A stretch of DNA of 64,000 nucleotides from Nocardioides yefusunii (GTDB taxonomy: Bacteria; Actinomycetota; Actinomycetes; Propionibacteriales; Nocardioidaceae): the NCBI RefSeq assembly GCF_004014875.1, contig NZ_CP034929.1, forward strand, positions 744,001 to 808,000, read 5' to 3'. Below are positions 9,041 through 18,375 of this stretch, one piece after another (positions within the stretch are counted from its first letter, which is position 1; each line of letters starts with the position of its first letter). A model generated the notes under the pieces. The model was not told the origin of the DNA and ran no database searches. It worked only from the letters and a program-made list of their open reading frames with translations. A program made the translations under genes and the position numbers.

Positions 9041-10168
9041 GTGAAGATCCGGCACTCACTCGTCGCGGCAGCAGCAGCCGCGTCCCTGGCCCTCACCGCC
9101 TGCGCAGCCCCTGAGAAGGAGAAGGCCGACGACGACGGTGGCGCAGGTGGTGTCGCAGCGGCGAAGGCCACGTCGGTCGCCGACTTCGGCACCTTCGACG
9201 ACCTCGTCAAGGCAGCCCAGGCCGAGGGCGAGCTCAACGTCATCGCGCTCCCCGAGGACTGGGCCAACTACGGCGAGATCATCGAGGAGTTCTCCGAGAA
9301 GTACGGCATCAAGGTCAACTCCGCCCAGCCCGACGCATCGAGTCAGGAGGAGATCAACGCCGCCGACCAGCTCAAGGGCACCAAGCGTGCCCCCGACGTC
9401 TTCGACCTCGGCCAGGCCGTCGCGCTGGCCAACACCGCGAAGTTCGCCCCCTACAAGGTGCAGACCTGGGACGACGTCCCCGACGCGTTCAAGGCCTCCG
9501 ACGGCCTCTGGATCAACGACTACGGCGGCTACATGTCGATCGGCTACGACTCCTCCGTCGTCCCCGACGTCACCAGCGTCAAGGACCTCCTCAAGCCCGA
9601 GTTCAAGGGCAAGGTCGCCCTCAACGGCGACCCGACCCAGGCCGGTGCCGCGTTCTCCGGCGTCGTCATGGCCTCCCTGGCCAACGGCGGATCCGCCGAC
9701 GACATCAAGCCCGGCGTCGACTTCTTCGCCGACCTCAAGAAGGCCGGCAACTTCCTCCCGCTCGACCCGACCCCCGCGACGATCGAGTCCGGCCAGACCC
9801 CCGTCGTCATCGACTGGGACTACAACAACGCCGCGATCGCCGACGAGGTCGACACCTGGAAGACCGTCGTCGTGCCCGAGGCAGCCGTGGCCGGCTACTA
9901 CTTCCAGGCCATCAACGCCGACGCCCCGCACCCGGCCGCAGCCCGCCTCTGGCAGGAGTTCCTCTACAGCGACGAGGGACAGAACCTCTACCTCGAAGGT
10001 GGCGCCCGCCCCGTCCGTGCCGACGCGATGGTCGAGAGCGGCACCATCGACGCCGAGGACTGGGCCGCCCTGCCCCAGGTCTCCGGTGAGCCCGTCGTCG
10101 TGACCGACGAGCAGACCGCCAAGCTCGGTGAGTACCTCGCGGCCAACTGGGCCAAGGCAATCCGCTGA
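9041..10168 (+). CDS. ABC transporter substrate-binding lipoprotein (family 1, PotD/iron/phosphonate type)
   Basis: A 375-residue extracellular solute-binding protein. The signal peptide ends in a lipobox, LALTAC, with Cys21 as the lipidation site, so it is tethered outside the membrane. The mature protein has the features of the PotD/AfuA-like cluster: an AAQAEGELNVIALP opening, an NDYGGYMSIGYDS motif and a C-terminal helix. Candidate ligands are polyamines, ferric iron chelates or aminoethylphosphonate; the sequence does not decide. Start is GTG 9041 with GGAGG 6 nt upstream. It heads a four-gene operon with two permeases and an ATPase. Confidence 0.85.
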   Translation: MKIRHSLVAAAAAASLALTACAAPEKEKADDDGGAGGVAAAKATSVADFGTFDDLVKAAQAEGELNVIALPEDWANYGEIIEEFSEKYGIKVNSAQPDASSQEEINAADQLKGTKRAPDVFDLGQAVALANTAKFAPYKVQTWDDVPDAFKASDGLWINDYGGYMSIGYDSSVVPDVTSVKDLLKPEFKGKVALNGDPTQAGAAFSGVVMASLANGGSADDIKPGVDFFADLKKAGNFLPLDPTPATIESGQTPVVIDWDYNNAAIADEVDTWKTVVVPEAAVAGYYFQAINADAPHPAAARLWQEFLYSDEGQNLYLEGGARPVRADAMVESGTIDAEDWAALPQVSGEPVVVTDEQTAKLGEYLAANWAKAIR

Positions 10169-10179
10169 CCGAGCCGCTC

Positions 10180-11085
10180 GTGACCACGAACCAGACACCC
10201 ACCGCGACGGGTGGCCGCACCAGCGGTCGCCCGTCGCGGGGGCGTGCCGCGGCACCGGCCATCGGGCTCGTGCCGTTCGTCGTCTACATGACGATCTTCC
10301 TGGTGGTGCCCACCGTGACCGTCGTCGTCGGCGCCTTCCAAGGCCCCGACGGCGGTTTCTCGCTGGAGAAGATCAAGGCGCTGGGTGGCGAGACCGCGCT
10401 CGGTGCGTTGCGCGAGAGCCTCCTGCTCTCGGTCTCCTCCGCGCTGATCGGAGCAGTGGCCGGCGCCCTGCTCTGCTGGGCCGTGCTGGCCTCGCCGCCG
10501 GCGAGTCTGCTGCGCCGCGTCACGACGGCAGTCTGTGGTGTCCTGGCGCAGTTCGGTGGCGTCACCCTCGCGTTTGCGTGGGTCGCGACCCTCGGCTTCA
10601 ACGGTCTGCTCACCGGCCTGCTGGCCGACGTCCTCGGGACCGACCCCAACGGCGCCTCCTGGCTCTACGGGCTCCCCGGTCTCGTCCTCGTCTACACCTA
10701 CTTCCAGGTCCCGTTGATGGTGATCGTCTTCCTCCCTGCCCTCGAAGGCGTGCGGCCGCAGTGGCGTGAAGCCGCCGCCAACCTCGGTGCCTCGACCTGG
10801 CAGTACTGGTGGCAGGTCGGATTCCCGCTGCTGCGGCCGGCATTCCTGGGATCCGCGCTGCTGCTCTTCGCCAACGCGTTCGCCGCCTACGCCACCGCCG
10901 CTGCGCTCGTCAGTCAGGGATCGCCGATCACCCCGTTGCTGATCCGGGCCTCGCTCACCAGCGAGGTCGTCCTCGGACAGTCCGACTTCGGCTACGCCCT
11001 CGCCCTGCAGATGGTGCTCGTCGTCTCCGTCGTGATGGCCGCCTACGCATGGCTGCTGCGTCGCACCTCGAGGTGGTTGCAGTGA
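10180..11085 (+). CDS. ABC transporter permease, first subunit
   Basis: A 301-residue inner-membrane permease with about six helices; the first lies at residues 27-47. The EAA loop that contacts the ATPase is EAAANLGASTWQYWWQVGFP (about 190-209). After the substrate-binding protein by 11 nt, it starts at GTG 10180, and its stop overlaps the start of the second permease (GTGA at 11082). It belongs to the binding-protein-dependent PotB/AfuB-like permease family. Confidence 0.85.
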   Translation: MTTNQTPTATGGRTSGRPSRGRAAAPAIGLVPFVVYMTIFLVVPTVTVVVGAFQGPDGGFSLEKIKALGGETALGALRESLLLSVSSALIGAVAGALLCWAVLASPPASLLRRVTTAVCGVLAQFGGVTLAFAWVATLGFNGLLTGLLADVLGTDPNGASWLYGLPGLVLVYTYFQVPLMVIVFLPALEGVRPQWREAAANLGASTWQYWWQVGFPLLRPAFLGSALLLFANAFAAYATAAALVSQGSPITPLLIRASLTSEVVLGQSDFGYALALQMVLVVSVVMAAYAWLLRRTSRWLQ

Positions 11086-11888
11086 ACAGGCGCAACGTCG
11101 ACGGCACCCGGACGTCCTTCGGCGTGCGGCTCGCCCGTGGCCTCGTCCTGCTGGCGGCGCTGCTCTTCTTCGCCACCCCGCTGGTGGCGCTGCTCGACTT
11201 CTCCACCGCCGAACGCGACGGCTCCCGTTCGTGGGAAGCGTGGACGTCGTTGCTCGACGACCCGCTGATGGTCGACGCGATCGTCACCAGCCTGACGCTC
11301 GCCGGACTCACGGTCGTGCTGATGCTGGTGCTGCTCGTCCCCACGATGGTGTGGGTGCGTCTGCGGCTGCCGAAGGCCACCCGGTTCGTCGAGTTCATGT
11401 GCCTGCTGCCGCTCACCATCCCCGCCCTCGTCCTCGTCGTCGGCGTCACCAACGTCTTCACCTGGCTCACCTACTTCTTCGGTGACACGCCACTGGTGCT
11501 GACGTTCGCCTACGTCGTGCTGGTGCTGCCCTACGCCTACCGCGCCGTCGACGCCTCCCTCTCCGGGCTCGACACGACGACGCTGTCGGAAGCCGCCCGC
11601 TCGCTCGGGGCCGGATGGTGGACGGTGATCCTGCGCGTCGTCGTCCCCAACATCTGGCCCGGCGTCTTCGGTGCCGCGTTCATCTCGATCGCGCTCGTGC
11701 TGGGGGAGTACACCTTCGCCTCCCTGCTCAACTACGAGACGCTGCCCGTCGCCATCGTCCTGACCAGCAAGTCCGACGCGTCGCTGTCGATGGCCGCCTC
11801 CCTGGCCTCCATCCTCTTCGCGGCCGTGCTGCTGGTACTCCTGTCCCTCTTCGACCGCGGTCGACGCACCCAAGGAGGCTCCCGATGA
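11082..11888 (+). CDS. ABC transporter permease, second subunit
   Basis: A 268-residue partner permease, six predicted helices. Helix 1 is at residues 16-38. The EAA loop SEAARSLGAGWWTVILRVVV lies at about residues 167-186, as in PotC-type subunits. The start is GTG 11082, overlapping the upstream stop (GTGA); longer in-frame extensions run through the first permease in another frame and are not coding. Its stop overlaps the ATPase start (ATGA at 11885). Confidence 0.85.
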   Translation: MNRRNVDGTRTSFGVRLARGLVLLAALLFFATPLVALLDFSTAERDGSRSWEAWTSLLDDPLMVDAIVTSLTLAGLTVVLMLVLLVPTMVWVRLRLPKATRFVEFMCLLPLTIPALVLVVGVTNVFTWLTYFFGDTPLVLTFAYVVLVLPYAYRAVDASLSGLDTTTLSEAARSLGAGWWTVILRVVVPNIWPGVFGAAFISIALVLGEYTFASLLNYETLPVAIVLTSKSDASLSMAASLASILFAAVLLVLLSLFDRGRRTQGGSR

Positions 11889-12994
11889 ACTCCACGCCCG
11901 GCGCAACCGTCCACACAGCCACCGCCGCCGAACGCGGACACCTGGTTGAACTCCGCGGCCTCGAACGCCACTTCGGTGAGGTCAAGGCCCTCGACGGCCT
12001 CGACCTCACCCTCACCCCCGGCGAGATGGTCGTCCTGCTCGGACCGTCCGGCTGCGGCAAGACCACTGCCCTGCGGATCCTCGCCGGACTCGACCGCCCC
12101 GACGCCGGACAGGTGCTCGTCGCCGGCAAGGACCTCACCTCCGTTCCGGCGAACCGCCGCGACATGGGGATGGTCTTCCAGGCCTACTCGCTCTTCCCGC
12201 ACCTGACGGTCGTCGAGAACGTCGCCTTCGGACTCAAACTGCGCGGCCGCCGCAAGGCCGCACGCAAGCAGCGGGCCGGGGACATGCTCGACCTCGTCGG
12301 GCTCGGCGCACACCACGACCGTTACCCGTGGCAGCTCTCCGGAGGCCAACAGCAACGCGTCGCGCTGGCCCGGGCCCTCGCCTTCGAACCGTCGGTGCTC
12401 CTGCTCGACGAACCCCTCTCCGCGCTCGACGCGAAGGTGCGCGTCCAGTTGCGGGACGAGATCCGCCGGGTTCAGCAGGAGGTCGGCGCGACCACCCTCT
12501 TCGTCACCCACGACCAGGAGGAGGCCCTCGCCGTCGCCGACCGGGTGGGCGTCATGAACGCTGGGCGTCTCGAACAGCTCGCGACACCCGCCGACCTCTA
12601 CGGTCGCCCGGCGACGCCGTTCGTCGGGCAGTTCGTGGGCCTCTCCAACCGGGTCCCGGTGGATCGCAACGGCGAGAGCGTGCGGGTCCTGGGAAGGCTG
12701 CTGCCGGTGCTGCCCGGATCGGTCGCTGGCCACGGTGACGCCCTGGTGCGCCCCGAGTGTCTCGACGTCACCGCGCAGCCCGACGGTGGCGCGGTGGTGG
12801 TGAACGTGGCGTTCTTGGGCTCGATCTCACGCGTCACGTGCCGCCTCGCCGACGACACCGAGGTGGTCGCCCAACTGCCCAGTGCCCAGGCCGCGCACCT
12901 GCGTCCGGGGGAGCGCGTTGAGGTGACCGTCTCCGACGCCCCGGTGATGGTGCTGCCGAGCAGCGCCGCTCCGGAGAGAGCGGCGGTGGTCTGA
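11885..12994 (+). CDS. ABC transporter ATP-binding protein (PotA-like)
   Basis: A 369-residue ATPase with all hallmarks in order: Walker A GPSGCGKTT (53-61), Q-loop FQAYS (98-102), signature LSGGQQQR (151-158), Walker B VLLLDEP (171-177) and switch His209 in FVTHDQ. A C-terminal TOBE-like regulatory domain spans about 280-360, normal for the PotA/UgpC/FbpC group. ATG 11885 follows an ideal AAGGAGG (11872) inside the end of the permease gene. It energises the importer encoded just upstream. Confidence 0.9.
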   Translation: MNSTPGATVHTATAAERGHLVELRGLERHFGEVKALDGLDLTLTPGEMVVLLGPSGCGKTTALRILAGLDRPDAGQVLVAGKDLTSVPANRRDMGMVFQAYSLFPHLTVVENVAFGLKLRGRRKAARKQRAGDMLDLVGLGAHHDRYPWQLSGGQQQRVALARALAFEPSVLLLDEPLSALDAKVRVQLRDEIRRVQQEVGATTLFVTHDQEEALAVADRVGVMNAGRLEQLATPADLYGRPATPFVGQFVGLSNRVPVDRNGESVRVLGRLLPVLPGSVAGHGDALVRPECLDVTAQPDGGAVVVNVAFLGSISRVTCRLADDTEVVAQLPSAQAAHLRPGERVEVTVSDAPVMVLPSSAAPERAAVV

Positions 12995-13021
12995 GCCGTC
13001 GAGCGTGCCGGGACACCTCGG

Positions 13022-13027
13022 TACCCT
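13022..13027 (+). promoter_or_regulatory. -10 box TACCCT, leaderless start for the DUF1707 gene
   Basis: TACCCT ends 7 nt before ATG 13035, so transcription should begin at or next to the start codon. Confidence 0.55.
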
Positions 13028-13034
13028 TGGGCTC

Positions 13035-13694
13035 ATGCAGCCTGCCGATCCCTCGCACTACCGCGTCTCCGACGACGACCGTCACCGCGTCGCCGACCTG
13101 CTGCGCGACGCTGCGGGGGAGGGTCGCCTTGATCTCGACGAACTCGACGAACGGCTCGAAGCCGCCTACGCGGCGAAGGTGTACGCCGACCTGGTGCCGC
13201 TCACTGCCGACCTTCCTGCGGCTGGTGGTGTCGCGCCCGTCACGGTGCCCGGCATGCACGGCGTCGTCCAGACCTCTGCCACCGCGGCCTCCGCAATGCC
13301 TGCCGCCGTGCACTCGACGTCGTGGGCTGCACTGTCGGAGACCTCGCGCAAGGGCCTGTGGGACGTCCCCACGACCCACACCGCCACTGCGGTGATGGGC
13401 TCGGTCGTCCTTGACCTGCGCGAGGCCCGCTTCACCTCACCGGTCACCGTGATCACGGCCACCGCGGTGATGGGAGAGGTGTCGATCTACGTCAACGCCG
13501 GTACCCAGGTCATCGTCGACGGCACCGGGATCATGGGCGAGTTCAGCCAGGCGCGCGACAGGGTCCAGGCCGACATCGGCCCTGGGGCACCCGTCGTCCG
13601 GGTCAAGGGTGTCGCCCTCATGGGTGCCGTCACCGTGACCCGCAAGCGGATGCCCGGTGAGCCCGGCAAGCTCAAGAAGTGGCTCAACGGCTGA
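13035..13694 (+). CDS. DUF1707 SHOCT-like domain protein
   Basis: A 219-residue soluble protein. Residues 8-55 form the DUF1707 (SHOCT-like) helix pair, with RVSDDDRHRVADLLRDAAGEGRL split by the typical LDELDERLEAAY segment. The C-terminal half (about 115-205) repeats TAVMG/GIMGEF/ALMGAV turns that resemble the cell-wall-active DUF2154/LiaF-like C-terminal fold. Such proteins are common and uncharacterised in actinobacteria. Start is ATG 13035, supported by a leaderless -10 box 7 nt upstream, so it is likely transcribed separately from the ABC operon 40 nt upstream. Confidence 0.82.
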   Translation: MQPADPSHYRVSDDDRHRVADLLRDAAGEGRLDLDELDERLEAAYAAKVYADLVPLTADLPAAGGVAPVTVPGMHGVVQTSATAASAMPAAVHSTSWAALSETSRKGLWDVPTTHTATAVMGSVVLDLREARFTSPVTVITATAVMGEVSIYVNAGTQVIVDGTGIMGEFSQARDRVQADIGPGAPVVRVKGVALMGAVTVTRKRMPGEPGKLKKWLNG

Positions 13695-13744
13695 GTCCTG
13701 CCGGGGTCTCCTCGAGAACGGCTGCGACACGAGCCGAGTCCACC

Positions 13745-13750
13745 TAGGGT
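13745..13750 (+). promoter_or_regulatory. -10 box TAGGGT in front of a micro-ORF
   Basis: TAGGGT ends exactly 6 nt before GTG 13757, the same geometry as the leaderless promoters of verified genes in this window. No annotated-size gene follows. Confidence 0.45.
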
Positions 13751-13756
13751 TGGGGT

Positions 13757-13828
13757 GTGGCGCACGTCACATCGTCCGTCACGGGGGTGCGGACGCACTC
13801 AGGGGCCGGTCCGAAGACCGGCCCCTGA
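13757..13828 (+). CDS. Candidate leaderless micro-ORF (23 residues) or small RNA
   Basis: GTG 13757 opens a 23-residue frame (MAHVTSSVTGVRTHSGAGPK, then TGP) whose TGA (13826-13828) sits inside the right arm of a 13-bp hairpin (13798-13829). A -10 box ends 6 nt upstream, so the promoter, ORF and terminator form a complete 75-nt unit between the DUF1707 gene and convergent glpX. The peptide has no recognisable motif. It could be a small RNA, an attenuator-like peptide, or a chance frame over a terminator. Confidence 0.3.
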   Translation: MAHVTSSVTGVRTHSGAGPKTGP

Positions 13829-13829
13829 G
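13798..13829. terminator. Terminator hairpin between micro-ORF and glpX
   Basis: Perfect 13-bp arms (13798-13810, 13817-13829) around the loop CCGAAG. Placed to stop plus-strand transcripts and probably glpX on the minus strand. Confidence 0.65.
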
Positions 13830-13873
13830 CCGTTCAGTGCCTGAGCGCGACCCGTGTGTGCGGGCCGGGCGGA

Positions 13874-14884
13874 TCAGCCCTGGAAGTTGATCGCGGAGAA
13901 GTCCTTCATCTTGCCGAGCTGGTGCTCGGAGATGACCTGGCGGATCGTGCCCGAACGCGAACGCATGACGAGGGAGTGCGTGGTCGCGCCACCCTTGGCC
14001 TGGTAACGGACACCCTGCATGAGCTCGCCGTCGCTGATGCCGGTCGCGACGAAGAAGCAGTCGTCGCCCTTGACCAGGTCGTCGGTGTGCAGGACGAAGT
14101 TGGGGTCCAGGTTGTGGCCGGCGTCGAGGGCGCGCTGACGCTCCTCCTCGTCGGTCGGCCAGAGGCGACCCTGGATGACGCCGCCCAGAGCCTTCATGGC
14201 GCAGGCGGTGATGATGCCCTCCGGGGTGCCACCGATGCCGAGCATCAGGTCGACGCCGGTGTTGGGGCGGGCAGCCATGATGGCGCCGGCCACGTCACCG
14301 TCGGAGATGAACTTGATGCGAGCACCCGCGGCGCGGATCTCGGCGACCATCTCCTCGTGGCGGGGACGGTCCAGGATCACGACGGTGACGTCCTCGACGC
14401 GCTTGCCCTTGGCGCGGGCCACGGCGCGGATGTTCTCCGCGATGGGGAGGCGGATGTCGACCACGTCGGCGGCGTCGGCGCCAGTGACGAGCTTCTCCAT
14501 GTAGAAGACGGCCGACGGGTCGTACATGGCGCCGCGCGGGGCGACGGCCATGACGGCGACGGCGTTGTTCATGCCCTTGGCGGTGAGGGTGGTGCCGTCG
14601 ATCGGGTCGACGGCGACGTCGACCTCGGGACCGGTGCCGTCGCCGACCTGCTCGCCGTTGTAGAGCATCGGGGCGTTGTCCTTCTCGCCCTCGCCGATCA
14701 CGACGACGCCGTTCATGGCGACCGAGGAGATCATGTGGCGCATGGCCTCGACCGCGACGCCGTCGGCGCCGTTCTTGTCGCCACGTCCCACCCAGCGACC
14801 GGCGGCCAGTGCGGCTGCCTCGGTCACACGGACAAGCTCCATCGCGAGGTTGCGGTCGGGTACGGACGGGTCAACAGTGGTCAT
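13874..14884 (-). CDS. glpX: Class II fructose-1,6-bisphosphatase
   Basis: A 336-residue GlpX-type phosphatase that converts fructose 1,6-bisphosphate to fructose 6-phosphate, the committed gluconeogenic step and the main FBPase of actinobacteria. The metal-binding motif VDPIDGTTL (92-100), [11 protein letters not shown] (64-74) and GIGGTPEG are all present. Start is ATG 14884: a TAGAAT -10 box ends 7 nt upstream, indicating a leaderless mRNA, so longer in-frame starts are unlikely. It is divergent from a DUF4245 gene, a pairing common in actinobacteria. Confidence 0.93.
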   Translation of the reverse strand: MTTVDPSVPDRNLAMELVRVTEAAALAAGRWVGRGDKNGADGVAVEAMRHMISSVAMNGVVVIGEGEKDNAPMLYNGEQVGDGTGPEVDVAVDPIDGTTLTAKGMNNAVAVMAVAPRGAMYDPSAVFYMEKLVTGADAADVVDIRLPIAENIRAVARAKGKRVEDVTVVILDRPRHEEMVAEIRAAGARIKFISDGDVAGAIMAARPNTGVDLMLGIGGTPEGIITACAMKALGGVIQGRLWPTDEEERQRALDAGHNLDPNFVLHTDDLVKGDDCFFVATGISDGELMQGVRYQAKGGATTHSLVMRSRSGTIRQVISEHQLGKMKDFSAINFQG

Positions 14885-14891
14885 GGCCGCG

Positions 14892-14897
14892 ATTCTA
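14892..14897 (-). promoter_or_regulatory. -10 box TAGAAT for glpX (leaderless)
   Basis: On the minus strand TAGAAT ends 7 nt before ATG 14884. Confidence 0.6.
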
Positions 14898-15033
14898 GCG
14901 ATGCAGGACGTACCGGGTGCAGGTGGTGGCAGAGGTGGTCTGCCAGGAGATCCGGCTGTCACACCCGACGTGACCTGCGGAACGTTTCCGACGTCGGTTC
15001 GGTGCGTTCCCAGCAGCCTGAGAGGATGGGCGG

Positions 15034-15633
15034 GTGAGCAACAAGTCGCGCAGTGGGTACGAGAGCTCTTTCGGAGGCCTCATCGGTGCCATGATCGTCA
15101 TGGTGGCCCTGGTCCTCGTCTTCGTGGGTTACCGCGAACTCTTCCGTGAGGTGCCGGAGACCAAGCCGCAGCACATCGAGAACTGGCGCGAACTGGCCGA
15201 CGCCTCCCAGGCCGAAGGACACCCGATCGCGGTGCCCGAGGTGCCGGAGGAGTGGCTGGTCACCAACATTCGTTTCGTGCCCTCGCTCAGCCCCACCTGG
15301 GACATCGCGATGCTCACCGGCGACGACAAGTTCGCCGGCGTCTTCCAGACCGACGACCGCCTCGACAACGTCATCGAGGAGCGTGTCGACAAGAACGCGC
15401 AGGAAGGCGAGCCCTTCACCGTCACCGGCGGTGACCTGGCCGGCGAGTGGCGCACCTTCACCGACAAGGGTGGCGACTACGCCCTGGCCCACGAGGACCG
15501 CAGCGGCGTCGTCCTGGTCTTCGGCTCCGCCGACGAGAAGGAGCTCCAGGACCTCGCCAACACCCTGCGGACCGCACCCGAGGGTGCCACGTCCCAGTCC
15601 CCGGCTCCGGCCGAGGAGACCCCGGCCCCCTGA
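15034..15633 (+). CDS. DUF4245 family membrane-anchored protein
   Basis: A 199-residue protein with one N-terminal transmembrane helix (about residues 14-36) and an extracytoplasmic domain, followed by a Pro/Ala/Glu-rich tail from about 185. Sequence features ([24 protein letters not shown], then [12 protein letters not shown] and the WLVTNIRF segment) match the DUF4245 family, whose genes are typically next to glpX in actinobacteria. The role is unknown. Start is GTG 15034. A perfect hairpin follows directly (15631-15652). Confidence 0.8.
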   Translation: MSNKSRSGYESSFGGLIGAMIVMVALVLVFVGYRELFREVPETKPQHIENWRELADASQAEGHPIAVPEVPEEWLVTNIRFVPSLSPTWDIAMLTGDDKFAGVFQTDDRLDNVIEERVDKNAQEGEPFTVTGGDLAGEWRTFTDKGGDYALAHEDRSGVVLVFGSADEKELQDLANTLRTAPEGATSQSPAPAEETPAP

Positions 15634-15652
15634 GTTCAGTCCTCTGAACTCA
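15631..15652. terminator. Bidirectional hairpin between DUF4245 gene and xseB
   Basis: TGAGTTCAG/CTGAACTCA arms with loop TCCT; the first arm includes the stop codon of the DUF4245 gene. It lies between two convergent genes. Confidence 0.6.
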
Positions 15653-15663
15653 GCTCGGCGCCG

Positions 15664-15885
15664 TCAGTCCTGGTCGGCGTCGATCGCAGCGTCGAGACGC
15701 TGACGCGCGCCGTCGAGCCACTCCTGGCACAGCGTCGCGAGCTTCTCGCCGCGCTCCCACAGCGCCAACGACTCATCCAACGTGGTGCCGCCCTGCTCCA
15801 GGGTCCGCACCACCCGCACGAGCTCTTCGCGAGCCTCCTCGTAGGAGAGCTCCGGAGCGGCGTCAGCGGTCTTCTTGGCGGGCAT
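15664..15885 (-). CDS. xseB: Exodeoxyribonuclease VII small subunit
   Basis: A 73-residue protein of the XseB family. [20 protein letters not shown] (14-33) followed by [18 protein letters not shown] is the family signature for the two-helix hairpin that packs on XseA. With XseA it forms exonuclease VII, which degrades single-stranded DNA in both directions in repair. Its ATG overlaps the xseA stop (ATGA at 15885), so the two are translationally coupled. Confidence 0.93.
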   Translation of the reverse strand: MPAKKTADAAPELSYEEAREELVRVVRTLEQGGTTLDESLALWERGEKLATLCQEWLDGARQRLDAAIDADQD

Positions 15886-17177
15886 CAGGCGTCCTTGCTC
15901 TTGTTCGGCTCGGTCTGGTTCGGGTCTGGCTGGTCGGGGGAGTCGGTGCGTTCGGTGCCGGTGCGTTCGGTGCCGGTGCTCACCACGTGCACCCGGCCAT
16001 CAGCCACGCGCACCTGCAGCACCGTGCCCTCGGGTGCGGCAGCCACCGAGGTGAGCACCTGGCCGGTGGCGTCCTGCACCACCGCGTAGCCGCGCCGCAA
16101 GGTCGCCAACGGGGACAGCGCCCGGGCGCGGGCGCGCTGGTGGTCGATCTCGTCGGCGGCGCGGTCGAGGCGGTGTGAGAGTTGACGTCGGGCCCGGTCG
16201 CGGAGCATCGAGACCTCGTCGAGGCGGGCGTCGAGCATCGTGCGCGGGTCCGCCATCGCGGGGCGTGACCGGAGCTGGTCGAGGAGCTGCTGTTCGCGGC
16301 CCACCACGTGCGTGACGCTGCGTCGCAGGCGGTCGCGGGCGGCGTCGACACCGGCGCGTTCCTCGGCGAAGTCGGGGACGACGCGCTTGGCGGCGTCGGT
16401 GGGGGTCGAGGCACGCACGTCGGCGACGAGGTCCAGCAAGGGCTGGTCGGGCTCGTGACCGATCGCGGAGACCAGCGGGGTGTGGATCGCGTGGACTGCC
16501 CGGACCAGACCCTCGTCGGAGAACGGGAGGAGGTCCTCGACCGAACCACCGCCACGGGCCACGACGATGACGTCGACCTCAGGGTGCGCGTCCAGCTTCT
16601 GCACCGCTGCGATCACCTCGGCAGCGGACCGGGTGCCCTGCATGGTGGCGTGCACGACCTCGAAGGTGACGGCCGGCCACCGGCGTCGGGCGTTCTCCAG
16701 GACGTCGCGTTCGGCGGCGGAGTTCGCGGCCGTCACCAGACCGACCCGTCGGGGGAGGAACGGCAGTCGACGCTTCAACTCAGGGGCGAAGAGGCCCTCG
16801 GCGGCCAGGATCTGTCGACGACGCTCCAGGCGTGCCAGCAGTTCGCCGAGCCCGACCATCCGGATCTCACGCGCAGCCAACGAGATCTGGCCGCGGTTGA
16901 CGTAGTAGTTGGGCTTGGCGTGCACCACCACGCTGGCGCCCTCCACCAGCGGCGGGTTGAGGGCGTCGTACACGTGCCGGGGGCAGGTGACGGAGACGGA
17001 GATGTCGGCCGCGGAGTCGCGCAGGGTCATGAAGACCGTCTGCATCGTGGGGCGCCGCGTCACCTGGGTGACCTGCCCCTCCACCCACACCGCGCCGAGG
17101 CGGTCGATCCAGCCCGAGAGGGCGTTCGCAATCGTCCGGACCGGTGCCGGCTGCTCGAGGGAGGTCTCCAGTGCCAC
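15885..17177 (-). CDS. xseA: Exodeoxyribonuclease VII large subunit
   Basis: A 430-residue catalytic subunit of exonuclease VII. The N-terminal OB fold (about 1-105) contains [15 protein letters not shown]; the catalytic domain has [15 protein letters not shown] and [19 protein letters not shown]. The start is GTG 17177: a TAGGCT -10 box ends 7 nt upstream, and [14 protein letters not shown] is the usual family N-terminus; GTG 17222 would add 15 residues. The C-terminus has a short Thr/Gly/Glu/Arg repeat from a duplicated 15-nt unit and a Pro/Asn/Glu-rich tail. Divergent from ispH. Confidence 0.93.
   Translation of the reverse strand: MALETSLEQPAPVRTIANALSGWIDRLGAVWVEGQVTQVTRRPTMQTVFMTLRDSAADISVSVTCPRHVYDALNPPLVEGASVVVHAKPNYYVNRGQISLAAREIRMVGLGELLARLERRRQILAAEGLFAPELKRRLPFLPRRVGLVTAANSAAERDVLENARRRWPAVTFEVVHATMQGTRSAAEVIAAVQKLDAHPEVDVIVVARGGGSVEDLLPFSDEGLVRAVHAIHTPLVSAIGHEPDQPLLDLVADVRASTPTDAAKRVVPDFAEERAGVDAARDRLRRSVTHVVGREQQLLDQLRSRPAMADPRTMLDARLDEVSMLRDRARRQLSHRLDRAADEIDHQRARARALSPLATLRRGYAVVQDATGQVLTSVAAAPEGTVLQVRVADGRVHVVSTGTERTGTERTDSPDQPDPNQTEPNKSKDA
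15946..15975 (-). repeat. Tandem 15-nt duplication in the 3' end of xseA
   Basis: Two exact copies of a 15-nt unit (15946-15960, 15961-15975) encode the repeated GTERT in the unstructured C-terminal tail. Confidence 0.7.
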
Positions 17178-17184
17178 GTCGACG

Positions 17185-17190
17185 AGCCTA
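17185..17190 (-). promoter_or_regulatory. -10 box TAGGCT for xseA (leaderless)
   Basis: On the minus strand TAGGCT ends 7 nt before GTG 17177 and decides that start. Confidence 0.6.
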
Positions 17191-17268
17191 GTTGCGGACG
17201 CCGACAGTTCCGACGACGTCACGCCGGACCGCGCCTCGGCGGTGCGGGCAACGTGCCCGTCGTCCCCG

Positions 17269-17274
17269 TAGACT
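17269..17274 (+). promoter_or_regulatory. -10 box TAGACT for ispH (leaderless)
   Basis: TAGACT ends 7 nt before ATG 17282. Confidence 0.6.
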
Positions 17275-17281
17275 CGCCCCC

Positions 17282-18307
17282 ATGAGCACCGATCTGGGCA
17301 CCCCGACCGTCCTGTCGCCGGCAGAGGCCGAGAAGGCCGTCCTGCTGGCCGCTCCGCGCGGCTACTGCGCCGGCGTCGACCGCGCGGTCATCACGGTCGA
17401 GAAGGCGCTCGACCTCTACGGTGCCCCGGTCTACGTCCGCAAGCAGATCGTGCACAACAAGCACGTCGTGGCAACCCTGGAGGAGCGCGGCGCGATCTTC
17501 GTCGACGAGCTCACCGAGGTCCCCACCGGTGCCACCGTCGTCTTCTCCGCCCACGGCGTCTCCCCGGCGGTCCACGCCGAGGCTGCCGAGCGTTCGCTCA
17601 AGACGATCGACGCGACCTGCCCGCTGGTCACCAAGGTCCACCACGAGGCCCGCCGCTTCGCCGCCGAGGACTACGACATCCTCCTGATCGGTCACGCCGG
17701 TCACGAAGAGGTCGAGGGCACCGCGGGCGAGGCTCCCGAGCACATCCAGCTCGTCGAGTCGCCCGACGACGTCGCCAACATCGAGGTCCGCGACCCGGCC
17801 CGCGTCGCCTGGCTGTCGCAGACCACGCTCAGCGTCGACGAGACCCTGGCCACCGTCGCCGCGATCCGCGAGAAGTTCCCGCTGCTGCTCGACCCGCCGA
17901 GCGACGACATCTGCTACGCCACCCAGAACCGTCAGGTCGCGGTCAAGGAGATCTCTCCGGCTGCTGACCTCGTGATCGTGGTCGGTTCGCGCAACTCGTC
18001 CAACTCTGTCCGTCTGGTCGAGGTCGCCCTCGAGGCCGGCGCCAAGGCGTCGTACCTGGTCGACTACGCCCACGAGATCGACGAGGCCTGGCTCGACGGC
18101 GTGAAGACGGTCTCGGTCACCTCCGGTGCATCGGTGCCCGAGGAACTCGTCGAGGGCGTGCTCGCGTTCCTCTCCGAGCGCGGATTCCCTGACGCCCGCG
18201 CCGTGCACTCGGCCGAGGAGTCCCTGATCTTCGCCCTCCCGCCCGAGCTCCGCAAGGACATCCGCGCCGCGGAGAAGGCTGCCGCGGAGCGCGCCGCCCA
18301 GGCCTGA
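17282..18307 (+). CDS. ispH: 4-hydroxy-3-methylbut-2-enyl diphosphate reductase
   Basis: A 341-residue IspH (LytB), the last enzyme of the MEP pathway, making IPP and DMAPP from HMBPP. The three [4Fe-4S] ligands are visible: Cys29 ([12 protein letters not shown]), Cys113 ([12 protein letters not shown]) and Cys211 ([11 protein letters not shown]). The catalytic HGVSP (91-95) and the TQNRQ motif are intact. ATG 17282 is supported by a leaderless -10 box. It is divergent from xseA, an arrangement frequent in actinobacteria. A YrdC-family gene follows 68 nt downstream. Confidence 0.96.
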   Translation: MSTDLGTPTVLSPAEAEKAVLLAAPRGYCAGVDRAVITVEKALDLYGAPVYVRKQIVHNKHVVATLEERGAIFVDELTEVPTGATVVFSAHGVSPAVHAEAAERSLKTIDATCPLVTKVHHEARRFAAEDYDILLIGHAGHEEVEGTAGEAPEHIQLVESPDDVANIEVRDPARVAWLSQTTLSVDETLATVAAIREKFPLLLDPPSDDICYATQNRQVAVKEISPAADLVIVVGSRNSSNSVRLVEVALEAGAKASYLVDYAHEIDEAWLDGVKTVSVTSGASVPEELVEGVLAFLSERGFPDARAVHSAEESLIFALPPELRKDIRAAEKAAAERAAQA

Positions 18308-18375
18308 GCACTCTGGCCCGGCCGGAGCGGCCCGGCACTCCCGCACCACCCACCCCAGCTGAGAAGGACACCCTC

